Below are positions 42,041-50,384 of a stretch of DNA of 64,000 nt, piece after piece. A program made the translations under genes and the position numbers. The notes below the pieces were generated by a model that saw nothing but the letters and a program-made list of their open reading frames with translations, had not been told where the DNA came from and made no database searches. Source of the stretch: Sedimenticola selenatireducens DSM 17993 (GTDB taxonomy: Bacteria; Pseudomonadota; Gammaproteobacteria; Chromatiales; Chromatiaceae); the NCBI RefSeq assembly GCF_000428045.1, contig NZ_KE386617.1, positions 157,997 to 221,996 on the forward strand. Direction: 5' to 3'. Each line of letters begins with the position of its first letter. Positions within the stretch are counted from its first letter, which is position 1.

Positions 42041-43474
42041 TTATCCCATAACGGGGCCGGCAGGAGACGTCGCGCCACTGCGTGGAACTTCAGGCGTTTT
42101 ATACCAACTCAATTTTTCCTGGAGTTGAACTACTTCGCCAACAATTATCAGGGTCGGTGGCTTTGGTTGTTCCCGGTCGACAATCGCCTGGATGCTATTT
42201 AACGTACCGGTAAAAACCCGCTGTTTTTCGGTGGTGCCCTGTTGAATCAGGGCTATCGGCATATCCGGCGATACGCCATGTTCGATCAATTTCTGAACAA
42301 TCACCGGCAGGCCCACCAGCCCCATGTAGAACACCACGGTCTGATGCGGCTGGGCAAGTTGTCTCCAGTTGAGATTGATGGAGCCATCTTTCAGATGGCC
42401 GGTGACAAAGGTCACGGACTGTGCGTAGTCCCGGTGCGTCAGGGGAATGCCGGAGTAGGCGGCACAGCCAGAGGCCGCAGTAATGGCGGGGACAACCTGA
42501 AACGGCACGCCTTCCGCCGACAGGGTGTCGATCTCTTCACCCCCACGACCGAATATGAAGGGGTCCCCCCCTTTGAGACGGACCACCCGTTTACCTTTTT
42601 TTGCCAGATCCACCAGCAGTTGATTAATCTCCTCCTGACGCATGGCGTGATGATCCCGCTCTTTGCCCACATAGATACGCTCTGCGTCGCGCCGGGTCAT
42701 TTCCAGCACGGGAGCGGCCACGAGCCGATCATAGACCACCACATCCGCCTGCTGCATTAGCCGCAGGGCACGGAAGGTGAGCAGGTCCGGGTCACCCGGC
42801 CCACCACCGACCAGATAGACTTCCCCCATGCCGTCACCGGGATCGGTGCTCTCCAGGGCTCGCTCCATGCTGGCATCGGCCTCTTCGATGTGGCCGGAGA
42901 AGATGCGTTCCGCTACTCCGCTCTGCAATACCTTCTCCCAGAACAGGCGCCGATCTGTGGCATTCTGAAAACGCGCCTTGACCCGGTCACGAAAGCGATT
43001 CGCCAACTCTGCGAGGCGGCCATAGCCGGCTGGGATCAATGTCTCCAGGCGACTGCGGATGATGCGTGCCAGCACGGGCGAAGCGCCGCCGGTCGAGACG
43101 GCAGCCACAACCGGGGAGCGATCAATGATTGAGGGAGTGATGAAGGTGCAGAGTTCCGGTTGATCCACCACGTTAACGGGCAGATGGCGGTTTTGCGCAG
43201 CTTCGGATACTTGCCTGTTTACTTCAGTATTATCGGTGGCGGCAATGACCAGGTAGGCATCATCCAGATCTTCGACCTGGAATCCCCGGGCAACGTACTC
43301 TATCAGCCCCTTTTCCACTGATGCCTTCAGTTCGGTGCATAGTTCGGGTGAAACAACCCGGATCTTACCTTGTGCCTTCAGCAGTAGTGCCACTTTTCGG
43401 GCGGCTACATCGCCCCCGCCAACTACCAGACTCGTTCTGTTTTTAACATCCAGGAAAATAGGAAAAAAATCCAT
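42041..43474 (-). CDS. cysG: Siroheme synthase (trifunctional)
   Basis: CysG makes siroheme from uroporphyrinogen III by two methylations, dehydrogenation and iron insertion. The N-terminal dehydrogenase/ferrochelatase part (about 1-205) has SLVVGGGDVAARK, VVDQPELC and STGGASPVLAR. The methyltransferase part starts at EVYLVGGGPGDPDLLT and includes RLKGGDPFIFGRGGEE and GIPLTHRDYAQSV. At 477 residues it is complete. Siroheme is the cofactor of sulfite reductases, which fits the adjacent sulfur-transfer operon. Confidence 0.97.
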   Translation of the reverse strand: MDFFPIFLDVKNRTSLVVGGGDVAARKVALLLKAQGKIRVVSPELCTELKASVEKGLIEYVARGFQVEDLDDAYLVIAATDNTEVNRQVSEAAQNRHLPVNVVDQPELCTFITPSIIDRSPVVAAVSTGGASPVLARIIRSRLETLIPAGYGRLAELANRFRDRVKARFQNATDRRLFWEKVLQSGVAERIFSGHIEEADASMERALESTDPGDGMGEVYLVGGGPGDPDLLTFRALRLMQQADVVVYDRLVAAPVLEMTRRDAERIYVGKERDHHAMRQEEINQLLVDLAKKGKRVVRLKGGDPFIFGRGGEEIDTLSAEGVPFQVVPAITAASGCAAYSGIPLTHRDYAQSVTFVTGHLKDGSINLNWRQLAQPHQTVVFYMGLVGLPVIVQKLIEHGVSPDMPIALIQQGTTEKQRVFTGTLNSIQAIVDREQPKPPTLIIVGEVVQLQEKLSWYKTPEVPRSGATSPAGPVMG

Positions 43475-43592
43475 CAGTTACCTTCGCAAGTGGAATTTGA
43501 GTCCGTGAGCCTGAATACCATGCCCATTGAGTGAGGCGGAACTCTAACATGTGGTCCTGAGTGGAACAATAACCACCCTCAGCTTGTATATA

Positions 43593-43615
43593 TTAGTAAA
43601 TCTATAATATACTAA
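43593..43615. promoter_or_regulatory. TATAAT flanked by inverted repeat TTAGTA/TACTAA before the rhodanese gene
   Basis: An AT-rich stretch holds TTAGTA (43593-43598) and its inverse TACTAA (43610-43615), 11 bases apart. Between them is TATAAT (43603-43608). A protein bound to the repeat would cover the -10 box, so this looks like a repressor operator. No good -35 is visible. Confidence 0.4.
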
Positions 43616-43648
43616 ATAACTAGGTTAATCATCACATGAGTGTGACGC

Positions 43649-43969
43649 GTGGTCAAAGAGATCAATTCCCAGGAGCTCGAGAGCAGACTGGCTGCAAATG
43701 AAGATATATATCTGCTGGATATCCGCAGCGAAGCGGAAGTGGTGGCCGGGGTGTTGCCGAGCTCAACTCACCTGCCCATGCACCTGATTCCGCTGAAAAT
43801 CACTGAACTTTCACCAGATAAGGACATCGTACTCTATTGCCGCAGTGGAGCCCGTTCTTACCATGCATGCATGTATTTGATGCAGCAGGGGTTTGATAAT
43901 GTAATTAACCTACGAGGCGGGATCATTGATTGGGCACGTAATGGATATCAGCTTGTTGCTTACGGATGA
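43649..43969 (+). CDS. Rhodanese-domain sulfurtransferase
   Basis: A 106-residue single-domain rhodanese. The active-site loop is YCRSGARSYHAC, with the catalytic Cys of CRSGARS, and LLDIRSEAEVVAG marks the N-terminal half. The family binds a persulfide on that Cys and hands it to carriers such as TusA. The start is GTG at 43649 with a weak ribosome binding site. It opens a rhodanese-tusA-dsrE2 cluster known from sulfur oxidisers such as Allochromatium vinosum. Confidence 0.93.
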   Translation: MVKEINSQELESRLAANEDIYLLDIRSEAEVVAGVLPSSTHLPMHLIPLKITELSPDKDIVLYCRSGARSYHACMYLMQQGFDNVINLRGGIIDWARNGYQLVAYG

Positions 43970-44048
43970 TCATCACCGACGATAGTCATTTTATTATTCC
44001 GACCAGCTATCAGGACGATGAGCATCAACCGCGAAACAGGGCATGGAC

Positions 44049-44077
44049 TTGCGTTTGGTTGATAATTAGAATATAAG
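44049..44077 (+). promoter_or_regulatory. Possible promoter before tusA
   Basis: TTGCGT (44049-44054) and TATAAG (44072-44077) lie 17 bases apart, 50 bases before the tusA start. It would allow tusA-dsrE2 to be expressed apart from the rhodanese gene. Confidence 0.4.
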
Positions 44078-44126
44078 ATACGACTGATTTTCATACAACT
44101 AAACACTAAAGATCTGGAGGTTTACC

Positions 44127-44357
44127 ATGGCTGATTTTGATGATGAGTTGGATGCAAGCGGCCTGAACTGCCCACTGCCCATCCTGCGTGCAAAGAAGAG
44201 CCTGACCGCAATGGATGCAGGCAAGGTTCTGCACATTATCGCAACCGACCCCGGTTCGGTTAAAGATTTCGAGGCATTTTCCAAGCAGACCGGTAATCAG
44301 CTGCTGGAGTCTCGTGAAGAAGGCGGCAAATTCCACTTTCTGATCAAAAAATCCTGA
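44127..44357 (+). CDS. tusA: TusA sulfur-carrier protein
   Basis: TusA carries persulfide sulfur between donors and acceptors in the cytoplasm. The 76-residue protein has the CPxP motif LDASGLNCPLPILRAKKSL with the sulfur-binding Cys. The rest folds as the usual small alpha/beta domain, ending GGKFHFLIKKS. GGAGG lies 7 bases upstream. In sulfur oxidisers this TusA receives sulfur from the rhodanese and passes it towards DsrEFH and DsrC. Confidence 0.96.
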   Translation: MADFDDELDASGLNCPLPILRAKKSLTAMDAGKVLHIIATDPGSVKDFEAFSKQTGNQLLESREEGGKFHFLIKKS

Positions 44358-44403
44358 TCCATACGGTTCGGATTCAAAGCCTCATCCACTGGAGGAAATT
44401 CAG

Positions 44404-44883
44404 ATGGAAACGAAAAAATTAGCCATTATTGCAACCAAGGGTTCTCTGGACTGGGCTTATCCGCCCTTTATCCTTTCATCCACTGCTGCGGCGCTTGGTT
44501 ATGAAGTGGAGATTTTCTTTACTTTCTATGGTCTGCAACTACTGCGTAAAAAACTGGACCTGCAGGTGACCCCACTGGGCAATCCGGGTATGCCCATGCC
44601 GCTGGGCATGGATAAGTGGTTCCCGGTGCTGGGGACGGCGCTGCCGGGCATGCAGTCCGTGATGACCATGATGATGAAAAAGAAAATGGCCGACAAGGGC
44701 GTTGCCGGGCTGGAAGAGCTGCGGGAGCTTTGTCAGGAGGCCGAAGTCAAGCTGATCGCCTGTCAGATGACTGTGGATCTGTTTGATATGGATTCTGCAG
44801 ATTTTATCGATGGCATCGAATATGCGGGCGCGGCCCGTTTCTTCGAATTTGCCGGTGAGAGCGATATCTGTCTCTATATCTGA
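44404..44883 (+). CDS. dsrE2: DsrE2-type sulfurtransferase-like protein
   Basis: A 159-residue DsrE/F-like protein beginning KKLAIIATKGSLDWAYPPFIL. The methionine-rich middle (NPGMPMPLGMDKWFP and MMMKKKMADKG) and the C-terminal LIACQMTVDLFDMDSADF, with the conserved Cys of ACQM, are typical of DsrE2. Family members can be membrane associated. It is the third gene of the sulfur-transfer cluster, with GGAGG 8 bases before its ATG, and is followed by a terminator. Confidence 0.93.
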   Translation: METKKLAIIATKGSLDWAYPPFILSSTAAALGYEVEIFFTFYGLQLLRKKLDLQVTPLGNPGMPMPLGMDKWFPVLGTALPGMQSVMTMMMKKKMADKGVAGLEELRELCQEAEVKLIACQMTVDLFDMDSADFIDGIEYAGAARFFEFAGESDICLYI

Positions 44884-44904
44884 AGGGTCGATTGTTGAAT
44901 GGAA

Positions 44905-44940
44905 AGGACCGCCCCCAGTAATGGGGCGCGGTCTTTTTTT
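44905..44940 (+). terminator. Intrinsic terminator after dsrE2
   Basis: GACCGCCCC pairs with GGGGCGCGGTC with one bulge (44907-44933) and is followed by seven T. Confidence 0.88.
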
Positions 44941-45004
44941 GTGGCTCTGTCCGAGTTACCTGTTGCATGAGGAGCGGTGTTTTTGCGTACCGTTGTACAA
45001 GCAA

Positions 45005-45032
45005 AAAATACCGGGGATAACCCCGGTATTTT
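45005..45032. terminator. Terminator for the reverse-strand porin gene
   Basis: A perfect stem AATACCGGGG/CCCCGGTATT with loop ATAA is flanked by an A run on the left and TTTT on the right. Read on the minus strand it ends in six T, fitting the FadL-like gene that stops at 45060. Confidence 0.85.
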
Positions 45033-45059
45033 GGGTGCCGATCTGTGGCCAATTTTGAT

Positions 45060-46304
45060 TTAGAATCTGTATTCCAGGCCCACCGTGAACAGGTAAGCCC
45101 TGGCATTCTCAAATGTGGCGCCGTTCGCTAGAGTTCCGTTCGCCTGCGTATTGACGCCGGCCGGAATGGTCAGCTTGTCCTTCTGGTCATACAGCAGGGC
45201 GGCGCCGATGGTCATGTTGTCCGAGTAGTTGTACTTGGCGCCGAATGAGACGATCTTGGCATCCGAATCCGGCAGTTCATAGCCAACAAATTGCTTTGGC
45301 ACCGGGGTTTCATCGTAGGCAAAACCAGCCATTACGGTCCATTTCGGATTCAGTTGATGGGTCAGGCCGATGCGATAGGTGTTGCTGTCGCTCCAGTTCT
45401 TGGGGAGCGGGGTTCCAAAAACATTATTAACCACTGGATCGATGGTGGACGCGTAGTTGAAGTCCAGCTGTTTGTAGGCCGACCAGTAGGTGCGCTCATA
45501 GACGAATTCAACCGTGGTCCGATCGCTGATGTCGTAGGCCGCTGCCAAGTTCAGGGCAGCCGGTGCGGGAATTTCCACATTAGCGGGTCCGGTATAGGGC
45601 GGGCGCACTCCAAGTGGAAGAGGAAGTGCCGCCGTTAGATTTGCATCCCCTTCAACCGTCAAATTGATCTTCGATCGATAGGTGGCCGCTAGGGAGAGTT
45701 GATCGGTGGCCTTGAAATGGAGGGCCAGATTGTAGCCGTAATCGAAGGAGTCACCGGTGAGATTGCGGGTTGTCCCTAGGCTGTTATCGCTTTTGACCAC
45801 GCCGTCACTGTAGATCACCCGGACGCCCGCACCCACGGAAAACCGGTCGTTGATACGATAGCCGACGGAGGGATTCAGCTCCAGGGTCTCCAGGGTAAAC
45901 TCCTCGGCAAATCCAGCCGCAGGACCCTTCCAGCGCTTGCTGAGGCCAACCGGTACCACGGCAGAGAGCCCAAACCGGAAATCACCCATCGCGGGGCTGA
46001 CATAATGGAACGAGGGGATGGGTATATTCTCGACCTTGGTGGAGTCGGGTGCAAGATCCCCGCTGGTCAGGTCGATACTGGTAAGGTGCGCCAAGGTCAG
46101 GTCCGCCTCCAGACTCGCCCCCGGGGCGTTGTATACCATTGCCGCCGGATTGTAGTAGGCGGCATCGGCGCCATGGGCGTTGGCGACATAGGCAGCGGAA
46201 AGCGCCATGCTATTGATGGAGTTTTCCGGGATTTTATAACCGGCCGCCATCGCCTGGCCGGTAACTGCCAGCGAGATTGCCGAGACAAGCGCAAGTTTCT
46301 TCAT
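45060..46304 (-). CDS. FadL-family outer-membrane transporter
   Basis: FadL-type beta-barrels move hydrophobic compounds such as long-chain fatty acids across the outer membrane. The 414-residue protein has a signal peptide MKKLALVSAISLAVTGQAMA. The mature N-terminus AGYKIPENSINSMALSAAYVANAHGADAAYYNPAAM contains the NPA element of the family. Alternating strands fill the rest and the protein ends LFTVGLEYRF, with the C-terminal aromatic typical of barrel proteins. The substrate is unknown. It is divergent from the DUF302-like gene. Confidence 0.9.
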   Translation of the reverse strand: MKKLALVSAISLAVTGQAMAAGYKIPENSINSMALSAAYVANAHGADAAYYNPAAMVYNAPGASLEADLTLAHLTSIDLTSGDLAPDSTKVENIPIPSFHYVSPAMGDFRFGLSAVVPVGLSKRWKGPAAGFAEEFTLETLELNPSVGYRINDRFSVGAGVRVIYSDGVVKSDNSLGTTRNLTGDSFDYGYNLALHFKATDQLSLAATYRSKINLTVEGDANLTAALPLPLGVRPPYTGPANVEIPAPAALNLAAAYDISDRTTVEFVYERTYWSAYKQLDFNYASTIDPVVNNVFGTPLPKNWSDSNTYRIGLTHQLNPKWTVMAGFAYDETPVPKQFVGYELPDSDAKIVSFGAKYNYSDNMTIGAALLYDQKDKLTIPAGVNTQANGTLANGATFENARAYLFTVGLEYRF

Positions 46305-46627
46305 CTATTTGGTATCCCCGTAATTTGGTCTGCGGCCTTAACTGGCCTGTACGTTAATGTTCGATCATCTCCATGACCTGGGGGTCGATACTGTTTGGGG
46401 GCTGATCTCGACCGTTTAATTATTATTTAAAGGAATCTAGCATTCTGTTTTTATTTGCACAACCGTTTGAAACACTCCTGCACATGAAGTTTTATGAAGA
46501 TTGATAAAAATCAGTATTGATCTGTTGCACAAAATTGTAATCTGGCCTTTTGCGCTTAGTAGAAACGATCGATTTTATCGAATGATCGGCGCATCATGAG
46601 TCGGGGCTTGTGGAAGCGGGAAATGGA
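46305..46627. other. Divergent intergenic region with FNR-like box
   Basis: No gene is seen in this 323-base gap. It contains an FNR-like box and a -10 element pointing to the right-hand gene, listed separately. The part near the porin gene shows no clear promoter. Confidence 0.5.
46501..46541 (+). promoter_or_regulatory. FNR-like box with class II promoter spacing
   Basis: TTGATAAAAATCAG at 46501-46514 matches TTGAT-N4-ATCAA at nine of ten positions. TGTAAT at 46536-46541 matches the -10 consensus at five of six. The predicted start near 46548 puts the box centre about 41 bases upstream, the class II FNR position. Confidence 0.6.
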
Positions 46628-47527
46628 ATGTCTCATTCGACGATTTTAAGCAATATCTCCCGATTAGTATTAATCTGGTGCCTTATGCTTCATGCAGATG
46701 CAGCGGAGCCGCTGTTGCGGCCCTATATACTGTCATCCAACGTACAGGGTGACATGGTGAAGGCTGTTATTGAGCTTAAAGAGGCATTGACGGCTGGCGG
46801 ATTTCAACTACTTGGAGAATATTCTCCTGATGCCGACCGCCACGTTATCGTAGTGACCAATGATTACCTGAGGCGGTTGGCGGCGGAGGAGACGAGTGCG
46901 CTGTTTTCTGTCCCGCAGCGAATCGGTATCACCCGTTTTGAAGGACGATTGCAAATTGCCTACACCAATCCTGATTATCAAAAATATGCCTTCAGAATAA
47001 AGGGAGATCTTGAGCCAGTAAGAGTACAGCTGAAAAATATTCTGGGGGAGCAGGAAACGTTTGGATCATCCAGGGGGCTGACGGCGGCGATATTGTCCGG
47101 TTATCGCTATTCATACGGTATGGAGCAGTTTGATGACTTTCTGTATTTGGGTAGGTTTGGAAGTCAATCCAGGGCGCTGAAAGTGATAGAGGAAGGCTTG
47201 CGTAGCGGCCGGGGTGGAGTCAACGTCGTTTTCAGGACTGAGATCCCGGGGGCTGCCGTATCCCTGTTTGGTGTGGCGCTGAAGGAGGGGGCGGGTAGTG
47301 ACCAGGCTGTCATCGACACGGTGGATATCCAACCGTTAAAACATACCCCGCGTTTCCCCTATACCCTGGTGGTGCGCAAAGGTGAGATTTTTGCACTCCA
47401 TCCAAGGTTCGCACTGCCGCTCGATTTTCCCGATCTGGAGCGGACCGGGAGGTACAGTTTTACCGGGTTGATCAAGGTACTCGGGGCGATCGAAGAATCC
47501 CTGCATTCACTGTTGAGTGATCGTTGA
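46628..47527 (+). CDS. Secreted protein with DUF302-like domain, function unknown
   Basis: The 299-residue protein starts with a signal peptide (about 1-25, ending HADAAE). I use the ATG at 46628; a GTG six codons upstream is possible. The block from SNVQGDMVKAVIELKEALTAGGFQLLGEY resembles the helix-strand pattern of DUF302, but this is tentative. I see no cysteines in the mature part and no metal or catalytic motif. The FNR-like promoter upstream suggests anaerobic expression. It shares the intergenic region with the FadL-like gene and is followed by a LysR regulator. Confidence 0.7.
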   Translation: MSHSTILSNISRLVLIWCLMLHADAAEPLLRPYILSSNVQGDMVKAVIELKEALTAGGFQLLGEYSPDADRHVIVVTNDYLRRLAAEETSALFSVPQRIGITRFEGRLQIAYTNPDYQKYAFRIKGDLEPVRVQLKNILGEQETFGSSRGLTAAILSGYRYSYGMEQFDDFLYLGRFGSQSRALKVIEEGLRSGRGGVNVVFRTEIPGAAVSLFGVALKEGAGSDQAVIDTVDIQPLKHTPRFPYTLVVRKGEIFALHPRFALPLDFPDLERTGRYSFTGLIKVLGAIEESLHSLLSDR

Positions 47528-47713
47528 GCGGGGGGCGACTCTATATGTTGGAGGTTCGTGGTTCGGGTTGTTTGTGCACGGAAACCGGCAATTCAGGCAG
47601 ACCCTCATGCCAGTTATTTTAAAGAGTTATAATTTTCTAAAATAATTGGCCTTTTCAAGGATTTGTATGCTATAAAAAGATTTTATTACCAATCATATCT
47701 GTGGGGATATCAT

Positions 47714-48628
47714 ATGGCCGATCGCAGACTTCAGGTGTTTCATACCGTGGCACGGTTGCTCAGCTTCACCAAGGCGGCGGAATCTCTTCATATGACGCAG
47801 CCGGCGGTTACCTTTCAGGTCAGGCAACTGGAAGATTATTTCAATACCCGTCTGTTTGACCGCACCCATAATCGCATCAGTCTTACGGATGCGGGAGCGC
47901 ACGTTTACGAGTATGCGGCTAGAATTTTTGAACTTTATGCCGAAATGGAAAACTCTGTCCGGGCCATGACCGGAGAGATCAGTGGCTCGTTAACTATAGG
48001 GGCAAGTACGACCATCGCGGAATATATGCTGCCGGCGTTACTGGGTGATTTTAAAGTAAAGTATCCCGATGTGAATATCCACCTGAAGGTCTCCAATACT
48101 GATGGTATTGTCTCCATGGTGGAGAACAATACCATAGACCTGGGTGTGGTTGAGGCGCCGGTGGCCAATAAAAATCTGGTGGTGGAGATATGCAAGGCCG
48201 ACCAACTGGTAGCCATTGTCCCTCCGGGACATCCGGAAGCGCAGCGCAGTACCCTGACCTATGAGGACCTGATCAAATATCCGTTTATCTGCCGGGAAGA
48301 GGGCTCGGGAACCCGTGAGGTGATCAATGAGTATCTTGCCCAGATCAAGGACAATGTGGATGATTTGAATATCTCCATGGAATTGGGCAGCCCGGAGGCG
48401 GTCAAAGGTGCTGTCGAGGCGGGCATGGGCATCTCTGTGGTATCCCGGGCGACTATTCAGAAAGAACTGAAACTGGGTACGCTGGTGGCTATCAATCTTG
48501 ACCCGGGGCTGGAGAGGCCTTTCTCTTTTGTGCACCAGAAACAAAAGTTCCGCGCACGGGTAATGGAAGAGTTGCTGGAGTTCGCGCAGAAATACTGTGA
48601 AGAGCACAAGAACGACTGCATAGACTGA
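47714..48628 (+). CDS. LysR-family transcriptional regulator (CysB/CbbR-like)
   Basis: The 304-residue protein has the LysR helix-turn-helix SFTKAAESLHMTQPAVTFQVRQLEDYF and a periplasmic-binding-like effector domain starting GSLTIGASTTIAEYMLPALL. I use the ATG at 47714; an upstream extension in frame lacks similarity. The GSGTREVINEYL segment is typical of the CbbR/YeiE-like branch. The effector is unknown. The next gene starts 2 bases after its stop, so the two are likely translated together. Confidence 0.9.
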   Translation: MADRRLQVFHTVARLLSFTKAAESLHMTQPAVTFQVRQLEDYFNTRLFDRTHNRISLTDAGAHVYEYAARIFELYAEMENSVRAMTGEISGSLTIGASTTIAEYMLPALLGDFKVKYPDVNIHLKVSNTDGIVSMVENNTIDLGVVEAPVANKNLVVEICKADQLVAIVPPGHPEAQRSTLTYEDLIKYPFICREEGSGTREVINEYLAQIKDNVDDLNISMELGSPEAVKGAVEAGMGISVVSRATIQKELKLGTLVAINLDPGLERPFSFVHQKQKFRARVMEELLEFAQKYCEEHKNDCID

Positions 48629-48630
48629 TT

Positions 48631-49020
48631 ATGCTGTTACCGAGGCAGAAACTTTCCGACGAGAAACGAAAGCTGCTCAAACTCTATTCTGCTCTGAATG
48701 AACAGGATAAACTGAGCCTGTTGGCATTCGCTGAGTTTCTGCTTCAGCGTGCCGGACCGGTCTCCGAGGCTGATGAGCTGGGGCCTGTGCCAGAGCCAAA
48801 ACCGATCCCCCGACCTGAAGTCGAAAGCGTTGTTGCTGCAATCAAAAGGCTTTCCGAGAGTTATCACATGCTGGAACGGTCAGTGCTGTTGACGGAGACC
48901 TCCTCTTTGATGACGGCGCACATCATGCACGGGCGCGGTGCTAGTGAAGTGATCGATGAGCTGGAGAGATTGTTTGAGCGTCATCATCAGGCGTTTCTCT
49001 CAAAGCGGCGTGAACAATAA
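48631..49020 (+). CDS. Conserved-looking hypothetical protein in LysR-PerM operon
   Basis: I do not recognise this 129-residue protein. It is hydrophilic and mostly helical by composition: an N-terminal helical segment (DEKRKLLKLYSALNEQDKLSLLAFAEFLLQRA), a Pro/Glu-rich linker (PVPEPKPIPRPEVES), and a longer helical region with the sequence IMHGRGASEVIDELERLFERHHQ. No membrane segment, cysteine pair or known motif is visible. It sits between a LysR regulator (2 bases) and a PerM-type transporter (26 bases), so it is a real gene of that operon. An adaptor role is only a guess. Confidence 0.75.
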   Translation: MLLPRQKLSDEKRKLLKLYSALNEQDKLSLLAFAEFLLQRAGPVSEADELGPVPEPKPIPRPEVESVVAAIKRLSESYHMLERSVLLTETSSLMTAHIMHGRGASEVIDELERLFERHHQAFLSKRREQ

Positions 49021-49046
49021 CAAGAGCGGTTAACAGGCCTATCCGG

Positions 49047-50105
49047 ATGCAATTTCTGACAGATTGGTTCAAGCGGCATTTTTCTGATCCAGAGGTCATT
49101 TTTCTTGCCCTGTTTCTGGTGGTGTGTTTCGCCATCATTATTACCATGGGGGAGATGCTGGCCCCGGTGTTGGCCAGCGCAGTGATTGCCTATCTCCTGG
49201 AAGGACTGGTCGGTAAAATCCAGCGTATGGGGCTTCCACGCATTGGCGCAGTGCTGGTCGTGTTCGTCGCTTTTCTGTTATTTGTCACGTTGATTCTGTT
49301 TGTGTTGATGCCTGAACTGTCGCGCCAGGTGACGCAGCTGTTTCAGCAGATTCCCGCGATGATTTCAGAGGGGCAACGGCTGTTGATGCTTCTGCCGGAA
49401 AAGTATCCGGAGATAATTTCCGCTGCGCAGGTGCAGGAGATATTCACCATACTGCGACGTGAAATTGCTACGTTTGGTCAGCAGGTGGTTTCCCTGTCAC
49501 TGTCGTCGGTGGTTGGAATCATTACCATTCTGGTCTATCTGATTTTGATGCCGTTGCTGGTTTTTTTCTTCCTGAAGGATAAACGGATCATCCTCGATTG
49601 GGCGCTTAAATTTCTGCCAAGAGACAGGAAGTTTGCCGATACTGTATGGCGGGACATGGACGAGCAGATTGCCAACTACGTGCGTGGCAAATTCTGGGAA
49701 ATTATCATTGTCGGGTCGGTCAGTTTTTTCACTTTCACCTTTATGGGTCTGCAGTATGCCATGCTGTTGGCCGTGCTGGTGGGGCTCTCCGTCATTATCC
49801 CCTATATAGGTGCGGCCGTAGTCACCTTTCCGGTGATACTGATTGCCTGGTTTCAGTGGGGCTGGAGTAACGATTTTATCTGGTTGAGTGTTGCCTATTT
49901 TGTTATTCAGGCGTTGGACGGCAATGTCCTAGTGCCGCTGCTGTTTTCAGAGGTTGTGAACCTCCATCCGGTAGCTATTATCGTGGCGATACTGGTGTTT
50001 GGTGGACTATGGGGGTTCTGGGGGGTGTTTTTTGCCATTCCGTTGGCAACACTGGTGCAGGCGGTTATGCGGGCGTGGCCAAACAAGGTATTGCCTTCAA
50101 GTTAA
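49047..50105 (+). CDS. AI-2E / PerM-family transporter
   Basis: A 352-residue inner-membrane protein with about eight hydrophobic segments. The typical features are the N-terminal pair of helices (LFLVVCFAIIITMGEMLAPVLASAVIAYLLEG), a cytoplasmic or periplasmic central region, and the C-terminal LVPLLFSEVVNLHPVAIIVAILVFGGLWGFWGVFFAIPLATLVQAV. Members have been linked to autoinducer-2 export or Na+/H+ antiport; the substrate cannot be told here. It ends the LysR operon. Confidence 0.88.
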   Translation: MQFLTDWFKRHFSDPEVIFLALFLVVCFAIIITMGEMLAPVLASAVIAYLLEGLVGKIQRMGLPRIGAVLVVFVAFLLFVTLILFVLMPELSRQVTQLFQQIPAMISEGQRLLMLLPEKYPEIISAAQVQEIFTILRREIATFGQQVVSLSLSSVVGIITILVYLILMPLLVFFFLKDKRIILDWALKFLPRDRKFADTVWRDMDEQIANYVRGKFWEIIIVGSVSFFTFTFMGLQYAMLLAVLVGLSVIIPYIGAAVVTFPVILIAWFQWGWSNDFIWLSVAYFVIQALDGNVLVPLLFSEVVNLHPVAIIVAILVFGGLWGFWGVFFAIPLATLVQAVMRAWPNKVLPSS

Positions 50106-50119
50106 AAGACAATACCTTG
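50084..50119. terminator. Possible hairpin terminator between convergent genes
   Basis: CAAGGTATTG (50084-50093) and CAATACCTTG (50110-50119) are perfect 10-base inverted arms with a 16-base spacer that contains the stop codon of the PerM gene. There is no strong T run, so termination is uncertain. Confidence 0.4.
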
Positions 50120-50133
50120 CGCAAACCGTCAGG

Positions 50134-50325
50134 TTATTTTGGCGTCTTGCAGCTGCTCAGGCCAAACGGCAGATAAGCGGGACACCAGCCGATGGCGGCG
50201 GTAAACAGGGGGATTATGCCGATGGCTCCCCACCAGTTTTGGGCTGTCACACCCCAGGCAATCAAGCCAATTCCTACCAATGCCCGAAGCCCTCGATCCA
50301 TACTACCCATATTCTTTTTCATCAT
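50134..50325 (-). CDS. DUF2892 (YgaP transmembrane-like) membrane protein
   Basis: A small protein of 63 residues with one or two membrane helices (LVGIGLIAWGVTA and WWGAIGIIPLFTAAIGWCPAYLPFG). The pattern GIIPLFTAAIGWCPAY-PFG is the DUF2892 signature, found also as the membrane part of YgaP sulfurtransferase. GGGAG precedes two adjacent ATG codons. A Crp-family regulator gene lies just upstream on the same strand, with a palindromic site between them. Its function is unknown, though the conserved Cys residues suggest a redox or sulfur role. Confidence 0.82.
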   Translation of the reverse strand: MMKKNMGSMDRGLRALVGIGLIAWGVTAQNWWGAIGIIPLFTAAIGWCPAYLPFGLSSCKTPK

Positions 50326-50384
50326 AAGCTCCCATGCCGTTGTGTTGCGATTTAGAGGCTCTCGCCTCATGGATTACGGGTTAG

